Part shown: in pieces, positions 1-7,689 of the stretch
Position numbering within the stretch: position 1 is the first letter of the stretch
How the letters are laid out: each line of letters starts with the position of its first letter
Source: Planococcaceae bacterium UBA3370
GTDB lineage: Bacteria; Bacillota; Bacilli; Bacillales_A; Planococcaceae
Direction of reading: 5' to 3'
Length of the DNA stretch: 17,083 nucleotides
NCBI GenBank assembly: GCA_002360295.1
Contig: DEQI01000117.1
Span: forward strand, 1-17,083
Made by a program: the position numbers and the translations under genes
Notes under the pieces: model-generated
The model's database searches: none
Told to the model about the DNA's origin: nothing
The model's input: only the letters and a program-made list of their open reading frames with translations

Positions 1-3000
1 TCAACCAGTAAAGTAGCATCAATAACGGCTTGTACAAAGGCTAAACGGTCTGTTAACGTTGTTTTTGCCTCACCTGCTTCAAGTGCCTCTACTAAGCCGA
101 TTGCCACATCTACATCATTTTGTGTAAAAGTCGTTTCAGCAACGACAACCGCTTCAACTGCCTCTTTTAATTGGATCAATTCTGCTAGTTCCGTTTGGAA
201 CAGCGGTTTTTGAGTCGTCCAATCCGGTAATTCATTCACCATTGTTTCCAATTCTATAATGGCATTGATTAATGTTACCGTATCCGTTACTGTTTTTGTT
301 ACGTCGATTTTCTCTCGAATTTGTTCGAATGTATACAATAGTTCTAGCCATGATTGATAATCTGCAACCGTTGGTGTTGGTACAACTCCCCCATTAAATG
401 AAGCAATATATTCCGTTATTAATGTACGTAGAGCTTCAATGTTTGAAAGCGTAACGCCCGTCACACCCACCCATTCGAAATCTTCCATATTAGCTATTAA
501 ATAGTTATTGAATAACCACACTAAACGCATATCGTTAATGTAATTTTTCACCAACATTTCTAATTGTCCTTCGGACTGACCACTTAATGTTTCGGCTTCT
601 TTTACCACATCTCGAATTGTACGGTCTCCAGTATCTACCGTTATCCCTATGACTTTGTTGAAAAGTGTGTATAGGTCTGTAATAAGTGCCGGTGGCATTT
701 GATCAAACGATAATGCTTTATCTACTTCTAGTGCTTGCACAAATTGCGTAAAGAATGCAACATCCGATACCATAACAACGGGTTTGTTTTGAACCGTAAT
801 GCGCTTATTCGTTAAGCTATCATTCACCACAATTTTTATCGCATCCGTATTTAATCCTGGTGTCACATTTGTAAAGCTCAACGAGAATTGACCGTTTGTA
901 GTTGCAACTTCTTTTTCCGTACCATTCACAGTCACTTTTACCGTATGAGTTGGATTATCATCGACAATCGTTCCTTCAATCGTCAATGTTCCATCCGTAA
1001 TGTAGCTATAAACGTCACCCGATACCACAATATCCGGAATACCATTATTCAGATAATCTTGTAAATCGGTTTTTAATTGGCCAGTCCACAGATCCTCCAG
1101 TTCCTTTTGCCCTTCTGCTTTTTCGGTTTCACTTGGTTGTTGGTCAAAGTCCACTTCGTTGTACTCGATAACTTCTTTCATGGCTTGTACCATTTCCACC
1201 ATATACGCATTCGTTAAATCTAAATTGACTGCGTTCACCTTCGCATAGAGGGCACTTTCAGTAACACTCGATGTAAGGAACGTTTGACGATACACTAAAA
1301 GTTCGTCAATGGCTGAGACCACAGGTGTTAACTTCGATTGAATTGCCGATGGCAATCCGTCTACTACTGAATGGAAAGCATTTACTTTCGTTGGTGTTAA
1401 GTGCGCCATTGCTTCTTGTAGTGCATTGACAAAGTTCACTAAGTGTTGGGCGTTTTCATCTAATGGTTGGAAGATGTCTCCGAATTCATCATAGAACCCT
1501 TCTAATTCTTCTTTCACATCCGATGCACCTAATTCACCTAGGTCTTTAATTGTTACGTCTCCTTTTACGCCCATGAAGTCTTTAATGACTTGTTTTAAAC
1601 GAGCATTGAGAGCCGCTTTATTTGTAGTATTTGTCACAACATTCACAAGTGCTTGGCCTGCATTGATATTCGTCCAATTGACTAACGATGGATTAATCGC
1701 GCGAGACTCGGAACGAGCAGCTGCAATTTCAGTAGCCATAATCGTAATAGCTTCATCTGCCGTATGATAACGTACTAATTCTTCTAATCGTGGTGTTAAT
1801 CCATTTTTATTTGTTGGCTCGATAAGGGCTTCTACTAAGTTTGTCGCTTGTTCAAAATCAGCTTTAACTAATGTAGATTCTGCTTTTTCTACCGCTAAGG
1901 TAGCTGTTACAACGTCAATGCGTTCTTGCCATTTCGCTAATGTGTCGCTTTGAGCAGTCGTTAACGTTTTGAGTTCATTTAATTTTGTTGTGACATCTTG
2001 TAACGCCGCTGGCGAACGTTGTGCTTCGTAGACAGGTATGGCTTCATAAACATTATAAAAGGCTTGGTGTTGTGCTGATGTGTAACTGTTCGCATTCGTT
2101 GTATGCCCGTTTAAATCGTTCATATAATCAGACGCATAATCCACCCGAATAATTACATGATTATTTAATGTGACCGTTTCACTATCCGCATACCCATCAT
2201 TCGCAACTACATTAATTGGACTTGTATAGAAACCTTTTGAATACACGCTACCTAAAAGTTCTATCTCGTAAGAGCCATTCGTAACATTTCCTTTTACCGT
2301 TTTCCCATTAAAAGTAGCTGTAACGGATAATGGGTCCCCATCTACATCACTAACTCCACCTTTAATTTTGAAGTTTGTTGTACCATCTACCACGTTAAAT
2401 GTATCTACTGATTGTACTTTGTTAACAATTGGAGCGGTATTTGCTACAGTTACCGTAAATGTTTGTGATACTGTTGCACCATTTGGATCTGATGCTGTTA
2501 CAGTGACACTTGCTGAACCTTTACTTGCACCAGTTAAAGTTAAAGTACTACCGCTTACATTCGCTGTAACACTTCCCGTATTATTCGACACTGATGTATA
2601 AGTTAAGACATCTCCATCTATATCTTGGAAATAATCAGCTAAATTCACTGTCATTGACTTTCCTTTACCCGCTACAGTTTGAGCAGAAATCGTTACTTTA
2701 ATAGATGGTGGACTATTGACTTTAGTAATATTAATGGTTTGAACAGCTGCATTGCCTTTATTATCTACCGCATAAACTGTATACATGCCATTTGCATTAA
2801 CAGTAAAACTAGATTCTGTTGATTGCCCTGTACCAATAACCGTACCATTGGAAGTAAAGTACGCAACATCTCGTTCTCCTTGCGCCCATTTCATGGTTTG
2901 AACAGTTCCTAAATCATATGTTCGAACCGTTACTTTAGAAGTTGGGGCTGGTGTTGTTTGTTCAGTAAGTTCTATGATTGGTGGTGTAACATCATCGGAT

Positions 3001-4154
3001 AATACACGTTGACCTCTTTCGTACCAATAACCATCTGAATTACGAATACCATGCTGATATGCATTTAACCCCGCTTCCAAATTAGCTTGATATAAAGCTC
3101 CTTTTAAATTAATATTTTCCTTACCTAAATACTTCGAAGTCCACCCACTATAATTATAATCTTCTGGTTTCGTTATAACTCTCGTTAAATACCCCTTATA
3201 TAAGTCACCTTGAGAAGTCTTAATATAAAAAATTTGATTTACATAATTATATATATTTGAATAATCTAGTATTTCAGGATTAACTAACCCCATGTTTGAA
3301 TCCAAAGATTTAGATGCCTCATAACCTATTGGATGAAAAGCACCCGGATCATGTTCTTCCCATTTAGGTTGTTGAGTAACCACATTATTAAATTTATTCC
3401 AAAAATATTTAACCTCACGAATTGATTTCGTAGCAGATTCCGCGCTCGTAGACGATAAACTACCATCACTTGCAATTACTTTAAATTTTACACTATCTCC
3501 TTTATCATTAGGAACCGTATATTCGAAAGTACGAGCTGTTCCCTTATAAAGATTTATCCAAGCACCATCATTATAAGATGCTTGTAAAGTATAAGTTATT
3601 GTGTCTCCATTAGGATCTGTAGCATTCCATCCTATAATGTGTGTATCGCCATGTTCAAATTGAGTAGACGGAACAGTGAGCGTTGGTGTTGTCGGTGCTC
3701 TATTTGGTATCACTGAATGTGAATACGAGTAATAATAACCACCCTGTTCCCCATTATTAGGGTAAGCATTAGAGTTAGTACTACTAACTTGTCTTATAAA
3801 CCCCCCTGGACCACCGTTATATCTAACGTATAGAGAATATCCTGTTATATCACTAGTTGTAGGATTATCATAATGTATCATCCACTCCACACGCGACAAT
3901 CCATAAATTTCTCCTAATTGTCTTTCCATCTCCTTAGCATCACTATAATCAGGTGTGGTGTAATGTAAAATTAAATTTCCTCCTGAGTAGGTGTATTCAT
4001 TCCAATAGTAAGTCGTAGCAGCTTCTGCACTATCTAAATTTCCTTGTGTGGAAATACCAACAACAGCACTTCCTACCACTAAACTTGCAATTAACATTTT
4101 CTTCGCTTTGTCCGACTGAATATACGACTTTCGCTTTCCTTTTTGTTCTGCCAT
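1..4154 (-). CDS. Large secreted surface protein with cadherin/Ig-like domains, 3' end outside window (putative adhesin)
   Basis: The reading frame starts at the ATG at 4154, behind an AGGGGAGG site (4160-4167), and stays open to position 1, so at least 1384 codons are present and the C-terminus is missing. I checked the frame at several points and met no stop. The N-terminus has a Lys/Arg-rich stretch, a hydrophobic core (about residues 21-35) and an AEA|A cleavage site near residue 45, a long Sec signal peptide as in Gram-positive surface proteins. Beta-type Ig/cadherin-like domains follow near residues 150-242, 392-478, 479-568, 569-675 and about 1034-1127. Three carry acidic DPNGD, DIDGD or DVDGD motifs, typical of Ca-binding cadherin-like repeats. 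Residues about 676-1030 and 1130 onward are predicted mostly helical, and 250-390 is an unrecognised segment. An LPXTG anchor, if any, lies outside. A role in cell-cell contact during mating is inferred from position only. Confidence 0.85.
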   Translation of the reverse strand, partial: MAEQKGKRKSYIQSDKAKKMLIASLVVGSAVVGISTQGNLDSAEAATTYYWNEYTYSGGNLILHYTTPDYSDAKEMERQLGEIYGLSRVEWMIHYDNPTTSDITGYSLYVRYNGGPGGFIRQVSSTNSNAYPNNGEQGGYYYSYSHSVIPNRAPTTPTLTVPSTQFEHGDTHIIGWNATDPNGDTITYTLQASYNDGAWINLYKGTARTFEYTVPNDKGDSVKFKVIASDGSLSSTSAESATKSIREVKYFWNKFNNVVTQQPKWEEHDPGAFHPIGYEASKSLDSNMGLVNPEILDYSNIYNYVNQIFYIKTSQGDLYKGYLTRVITKPEDYNYSGWTSKYLGKENINLKGALYQANLEAGLNAYQHGIRNSDGYWYERGQRVLSDDVTPPIIELTEQTTPAPTSKVTVRTYDLGTVQTMKWAQGERDVAYFTSNGTVIGTGQSTESSFTVNANGMYTVYAVDNKGNAAVQTINITKVNSPPSIKVTISAQTVAGKGKSMTVNLADYFQDIDGDVLTYTSVSNNTGSVTANVSGSTLTLTGASKGSASVTVTASDPNGATVSQTFTVTVANTAPIVNKVQSVDTFNVVDGTTNFKIKGGVSDVDGDPLSVTATFNGKTVKGNVTNGSYEIELLGSVYSKGFYTSPINVVANDGYADSETVTLNNHVIIRVDYASDYMNDLNGHTTNANSYTSAQHQAFYNVYEAIPVYEAQRSPAALQDVTTKLNELKTLTTAQSDTLAKWQERIDVVTATLAVEKAESTLVKADFEQATNLVEALIEPTNKNGLTPRLEELVRYHTADEAITIMATEIAAARSESRAINPSLVNWTNINAGQALVNVVTNTTNKAALNARLKQVIKDFMGVKGDVTIKDLGELGASDVKEELEGFYDEFGDIFQPLDENAQHLVNFVNALQEAMAHLTPTKVNAFHSVVDGLPSAIQSKLTPVVSAIDELLVYRQTFLTSSVTESALYAKVNAVNLDLTNAYMVEMVQAMKEVIEYNEVDFDQQPSETEKAEGQKELEDLWTGQLKTDLQDYLNNGIPDIVVSGDVYSYITDGTLTIEGTIVDDNPTHTVKVTVNGTEKEVATTNGQFSLSFTNVTPGLNTDAIKIVVNDSLTNKRITVQNKPVVMVSDVAFFTQFVQALEVDKALSFDQMPPALITDLYTLFNKVIGITVDTGDRTIRDVVKEAETLSGQSEGQLEMLVKNYINDMRLVWLFNNYLIANMEDFEWVGVTGVTLSNIEALRTLITEYIASFNGGVVPTPTVADYQSWLELLYTFEQIREKIDVTKTVTDTVTLINAIIELETMVNELPDWTTQKPLFQTELAELIQLKEAVEAVVVAETTFTQNDVDVAIGLVEALEAGEAKTTLTDRLAFVQAVIDATLLV

Positions 4155-4186
4155 TTTATCCTCCCCTAGTTACTTAAATGAAAAAA

Positions 4187-4224
4187 AGAACCGACACTTC
4201 GCCCTATGGCAAAATGTCGGTTCT
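4187..4224 (-). terminator. Intrinsic terminator hairpin in the adhesin leader, also the first terminator after the T4SS operon
   Basis: On the minus-strand RNA, the arm from 4224 down to 4208 pairs without interruption with 4203-4187: 17 bp including two G-U wobbles, closed by an AUAG loop. A run of seven U (4187-4181) follows. The base of the stem is AGAACCGACA/UGUCGGUUCU. The hairpin ends about 20 nt before the adhesin Shine-Dalgarno site. It therefore lies in the 5' untranslated leader, downstream of the adhesin promoter, which is the layout of an attenuator. No other terminator is visible after the last T4SS gene, so it may serve both transcripts. Confidence 0.85.
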
Positions 4225-4229
4225 CCCGA
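4217..4229 (-). promoter_or_regulatory. Mini-hairpin (candidate antiterminator or binding site) overlapping the adhesin-leader terminator
   Basis: The minus strand reads TCGGGAGAACCGA, a 4-bp stem (UCGG/CCGA) with the five-nt loop GAGAA. Its loop end and 3' arm (AGAACCGA) are the same bases that form the 5' arm of the terminator at 4187-4224, so the two structures exclude each other. The pilin leader has an equivalent element at 16304-16316 with a compensated base pair. An antitermination function is inferred; I do not recognise a named RNA family. Confidence 0.5.
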
Positions 4230-4262
4230 TTTTCAATAAGTATTTTATTAGTTTCTACTGTA

Positions 4263-4290
4263 ATTATACTAAATCACATGGATAATTCAA
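4263..4290 (-). promoter_or_regulatory. Putative sigma-A promoter of the adhesin gene
   Basis: On the minus strand, TTGAAT (4290-4285) and a perfect TATAAT (4268-4263) are separated by 16 bp. Transcription would begin near 4256, giving a leader of about 100 nt that contains the terminator hairpin before the ATG at 4154. The 119-nt gap between the hairpin and the last T4SS gene (4225-4343) holds nothing else I can identify. Confidence 0.65.
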
Positions 4291-4343
4291 CATAAATAAC
4301 CTTAAACTAACAATATTATTTCGAAATTGACAATTACTATTTT

Positions 4344-4832
4344 TTATGAAATTAAAAGATTAATTATCCAAGGTCCACTCTCCATTAATATCCATAATAC
4401 AGGCACACCCACAAAGATACCGTAGCCTATTCGTTTTCTACCTGGAATACGACTTGCATGATGTAAAACAGCTAAACCAATAATGATCACCGTTACAAGT
4501 AAAGGCTTTGCTATTCGAGTAAGGGTTTCATATACTTTAGCCCCTACTGATTCAAAGGTAGGTTCAAACATATATAATCCTAATGAAGCATCAGGAATAG
4601 CTGGCTGATTGAACACATAAAAGAGTATAATCACTGGGCCATGAATAACTCCTAATAATCCCATTGGCATAAATACTGTTAGTACATAAGCAAGTCGCCT
4701 TTTTAACGGATTTTTAAATGAGTAAATAAACATAAAAATACCAAATAAGAATAATACACCAAAGACAAATATAAAAATTAGTTGAATATATCTCACTCCA
4801 ACTAATAAGGGTTCACTAAAATCTATATTCAT
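4344..4832 (-). CDS. Four-TM membrane protein of unknown function, last gene of the T4SS operon
   Basis: I chose the ATG at 4832 (162 aa) because GGGGAG lies seven nt upstream, inside the end of the previous gene, and starts four bases after that gene's stop. A TTG at 4850 would overlap this ribosome binding site. About four hydrophobic segments are visible: near residues 12-40, 50-75, 100-120 and 130-158. They contain a charged KNPLKRR loop after the first helix and a second basic loop (HHASRIPGRKR) before the last. I do not recognise the family. Its place directly after the VirB8-like gene, with tight coupling, suggests an inner membrane component or assembly factor of the conjugation channel, but that rests on context only. 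After its stop there is no terminator until the hairpin at 4187-4224. Confidence 0.75.
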   Translation of the reverse strand: MNIDFSEPLLVGVRYIQLIFIFVFGVLFLFGIFMFIYSFKNPLKRRLAYVLTVFMPMGLLGVIHGPVIILFYVFNQPAIPDASLGLYMFEPTFESVGAKVYETLTRIAKPLLVTVIIIGLAVLHHASRIPGRKRIGYGIFVGVPVLWILMESGPWIINLLIS

Positions 4833-4836
4833 AGTT

Positions 4837-5511
4837 TCACTCCCCTTCAATCATTTTAATTAAGTCCCATACAGAAGAGTGAACATAAGGTATTTTTACT
4901 GTATCCCCTTCACTCACATTAAATGGATATTCCTCAAAAAACTTAACGATTAAACTAACACGTATTGGTTCACTTAGATCATCATAATGTAAGTCTAAAA
5001 CAATACGAGAAGTATTAGATTCTAACATCCATATACTGCGAACAATCTCTACATTAGTTAGTTTATTATTCCTTGTAATACGATTCATTGCCTCGTCAAT
5101 TTTAGAAAACCGTTCGTTTAATGGATATTTTAAGAAATCACTTTCTACATGCTCCGCTGACATAGAAGCTGTAAATATATTTGAATTGTTTCCGCGCGCG
5201 GCACTAAAAAACTGATTCACTGTCGTTTCTATTTTTGTACTATCCATTGAAACATCAGCAGTTGGTGCAGTCGTTGTTTGAACGACCACACCATCCACTT
5301 CATTTTCAGAAAACTGTTCAACAATATTATCATAATCTGACCAAACATCTTTATTACCAATTTCCCCTATTGTAATATCTGGGGAAATAACAGTTTTATA
5401 TATAACAAAACCTAAAACAAACAGAAATAATATACCGCCAATACGAACCCAGTTGTTTTTCCAAACATATCTTTTAAAACCGTCTTTCCATGCTTTCCAT
5501 GCTTCTTGCAT
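4837..5511 (-). CDS. Bitopic T4SS protein, VirB8/TcpC-like candidate
   Basis: The protein has 224 aa and starts with ATG at 5511 behind AGAGGTG, 12 nt after the stop of the hydrolase gene. A short basic and Trp-rich cytoplasmic N-terminus (WKAWKDGFKRYVWKNNW) is followed by one transmembrane helix near residues 25-42 and an extracytoplasmic domain of about 180 residues. The region around residues 75-195 mixes helices (TTVNQFFSAA) with later beta strands (SRIVLDLHY, IRVSLIVKFF). This would fit the NTF2-like fold of VirB8/TcpC proteins, which form a scaffold of the channel in Gram-positive T4SSs. Size, topology and operon position support this, but sequence similarity is too weak for me to be sure. 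It could also be a lineage-specific scaffold protein. Confidence 0.7.
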   Translation of the reverse strand: MQEAWKAWKDGFKRYVWKNNWVRIGGILFLFVLGFVIYKTVISPDITIGEIGNKDVWSDYDNIVEQFSENEVDGVVVQTTTAPTADVSMDSTKIETTVNQFFSAARGNNSNIFTASMSAEHVESDFLKYPLNERFSKIDEAMNRITRNNKLTNVEIVRSIWMLESNTSRIVLDLHYDDLSEPIRVSLIVKFFEEYPFNVSEGDTVKIPYVHSSVWDLIKMIEGE

Positions 5512-5523
5512 AAAATAACACCT

Positions 5524-7689
5524 CTACTTTGATGGTGGAGTAGGAATAACCGTTAATGGATTTACAGAACTTGCTGCTTGACTTATAAATTCCGGTAAAT
5601 GGACTTCAAAGTGCAAATGGACTCCAGTAGCACGACCTGTTTGCCCCATAATACCAATTTTTTTACCCTTCTCAACTTCTTGTCCAACTTTTACAGACAT
5701 TGAAGCAAGGTGGGCGTATAAGGTCTCAAACTCTTGTCCATTAACATTGTGTTTAACCCTTACAATATTTCCCCAGGTACTAAGAGGACCAACGTAGGTG
5801 ACAACACCATCAGCAACGGAAACAATAGGGACATTCTTTCTTCCTCCCGAGCCAATATCGATGCCATAATGGAACTCTTGTCCAAAACCAATATCACGCC
5901 AACCATATCCAGATGTGACATTACCCGTAGTAGGATACGTAATATCTCCTGGTGCAACGCTAATTGTATTATTCGCTCCACTTTCAAACTGTTGCCCCAT
6001 ACTAATTACTTTGTCTGCATAATCATAAGCATCTGCCCCAGGTTTATTTCCGCCATTATATTTCGCTAATACTTCCTTAATATTATTCAAATCGCCTTTA
6101 TTGTAGCCAATTCGTTTTAAGTAGCATGCAGCCGAAAAAGCGGCATCTTCTAAATCCCAAGGACTAGCTATTCCATCTCCATTAGCATCCATCCCCAAAC
6201 CGCCATATTTTTCAATATTAGCTGGATCAGTGATAAAACTTATATCTCCAAAAATATGCCCCTTATCAGTAGTTTCATAATCTTTCGCGGCATTCCATCC
6301 AACCCAAGTTAATCCCATAAATTGGAAATGTCCAAGTGCCCCAACGAACTCGCCATTAGCATTGGTAGAGCCTTTTGTTGGATCTGTTGCTACGGGATTA
6401 CTACCGAAGCCGGTTTCCATACCATGGACTGCGGCTAGAATATGCCAATCAATCCCACAATGCTCAGCTGCAGCCTTATAGATTGCCTCGTATTCTTCTG
6501 GGTACCAACTACCCGAAAAATTAATATCTCCTAAAATACCACCTAATATGAAATCTGATAAACAAGGTGGAATCTCTTTTTTATCAAAATAGCAAGAGGT
6601 TAAACCTTCATAATCAATATCAGGTTTTGGGAAACGTGGATCAAGTTCTTTCCCTAAGTCAATTACGTACTCTAAATCTTGAGCTTGTACTAATTGTGTA
6701 CGTTTCCCTTCTGCCGCATCAGTAGTTAAAAATAAAACTAATTCCTCTGGCAAAAACTCAAGAGTAATAGGAACTGAATCATTAACGACATACAATTTCT
6801 TTTCTGTGTCTGTTGTAGTTGTACAATTTTCACTAGAAGTTGTATCAGTATCGAATGTATGTATTGTCTTATAATGAATTGTTCCTTTGTGATAAATCAA
6901 TTGCATAGAAAGAACGATATCTCTTGAAGGTAAATCTTCTTTACTTTCACTAGTACTTTCCGTTGTATAGGTATTTCCATCTTCATCTGTAAAAGTACAA
7001 ACTGTAGTAGATGTAGAATAAATATATTCATCAATTGGGGGCTTACCCCATACATACTCAGGTTGATAACTTTCATCCTCAAAGTAATAATCGAAAGCAT
7101 CGTAGATAATTTTATAAAATTTATCTCTTGTTTCTTCGATTGCCTTTAAGCCTTTATATTCTTTATGCCATGGCTTATAATTTTCATTTTTTAAATTTTT
7201 ATAGTAATGATGAATAGTTGGTAAAGCGTTACTAACTTTCATCATTTCGCCTGTTTCGTATAACCACTGTTCTGAAATAGGCGGCCATGGTGAAGGTTGA
7301 GTATCACGTATTGTGTTTTTGATATCAGTTGGTGCTTCTTGCTGTCTAATTGTAAAAACATCTAATATGGTTTCATCAAACATAGCCTCAACTTCCAACC
7401 GTTCATTCGACAATTGGAACACATCGAAGAATGGAACACTATCTAAAACAATCATTAATAGAGTAACAAGCACGTATACTACGATAACAAAAGCGATTAT
7501 AATAGGCAGTAACCATTTACCGAAAGCTAAAATTAATTTCCCTATAATAGCCTTTAGAAACTTAAAGACTTTCAAAAGCCTTTTAAGATTTTTCCACGCG
7601 TCCCTACTTTTTTTTGCGGCTTGTTTAGGGTTATTCAGCATTTTTTTCCCTAATTCAGAACTATTATTGTTACTATCATTCTGGCTCAT
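5524..7689 (-). CDS. VirB1-like bifunctional wall hydrolase: SLT transglycosylase plus M23 endopeptidase
   Basis: This is the peptidoglycan-opening enzyme of the T4SS. The preferred start is ATG at 7689 (721 aa) with GGTGA upstream; a GTG at 7698 in the same frame has only a poor site. The N-terminus is polar and basic, with a membrane anchor near residues 55-85. An extracytoplasmic stretch of about 300 residues with Thr/Ser/acid-rich parts follows and matches no domain I know. A lytic transglycosylase domain spans about residues 405-560, with catalytic Glu425 in HGMETG and a GALGHFQFM motif. An M23 zinc endopeptidase spans about 590-700, with HYGIDIG (His607, Asp611), LYAHL and HLHFE (His691, His693), so the expected zinc and catalytic residues are present. 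The start overlaps the end of the TrbL-like gene by 14 nt. Paired SLT and peptidase domains are typical of Gram-positive conjugation systems. Confidence 0.93.
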   Translation of the reverse strand: MSQNDSNNNSSELGKKMLNNPKQAAKKSRDAWKNLKRLLKVFKFLKAIIGKLILAFGKWLLPIIIAFVIVVYVLVTLLMIVLDSVPFFDVFQLSNERLEVEAMFDETILDVFTIRQQEAPTDIKNTIRDTQPSPWPPISEQWLYETGEMMKVSNALPTIHHYYKNLKNENYKPWHKEYKGLKAIEETRDKFYKIIYDAFDYYFEDESYQPEYVWGKPPIDEYIYSTSTTVCTFTDEDGNTYTTESTSESKEDLPSRDIVLSMQLIYHKGTIHYKTIHTFDTDTTSSENCTTTTDTEKKLYVVNDSVPITLEFLPEELVLFLTTDAAEGKRTQLVQAQDLEYVIDLGKELDPRFPKPDIDYEGLTSCYFDKKEIPPCLSDFILGGILGDINFSGSWYPEEYEAIYKAAAEHCGIDWHILAAVHGMETGFGSNPVATDPTKGSTNANGEFVGALGHFQFMGLTWVGWNAAKDYETTDKGHIFGDISFITDPANIEKYGGLGMDANGDGIASPWDLEDAAFSAACYLKRIGYNKGDLNNIKEVLAKYNGGNKPGADAYDYADKVISMGQQFESGANNTISVAPGDITYPTTGNVTSGYGWRDIGFGQEFHYGIDIGSGGRKNVPIVSVADGVVTYVGPLSTWGNIVRVKHNVNGQEFETLYAHLASMSVKVGQEVEKGKKIGIMGQTGRATGVHLHFEVHLPEFISQAASSVNPLTVIPTPPSK

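Noticed and set aside
4155..4256. Assigning the adhesin leader to a known riboswitch class (c-di-GMP, preQ1, T-box and similar).
   Set aside because: The leader is short and lacks the conserved cores of the classes I can recall. Only the terminator and the mini-hairpin are supported by the sequence.
4327..4355. A plus-strand TTGACA (4327-4332) that could be the -35 of a promoter running antisense into the T4SS operon.
   Set aside because: No acceptable -10 box lies 16-18 bp downstream (AATTAA at the expected place), and there is no plus-strand gene to serve.
5734..6069. Plus-strand open frame of 111 codons opposite the M23/SLT region.
   Set aside because: It is antisense to conserved catalytic domains, has no ribosome binding site or recognisable product, and is explained by the composition of the opposite gene. 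The same applies to the other short plus-strand frames.
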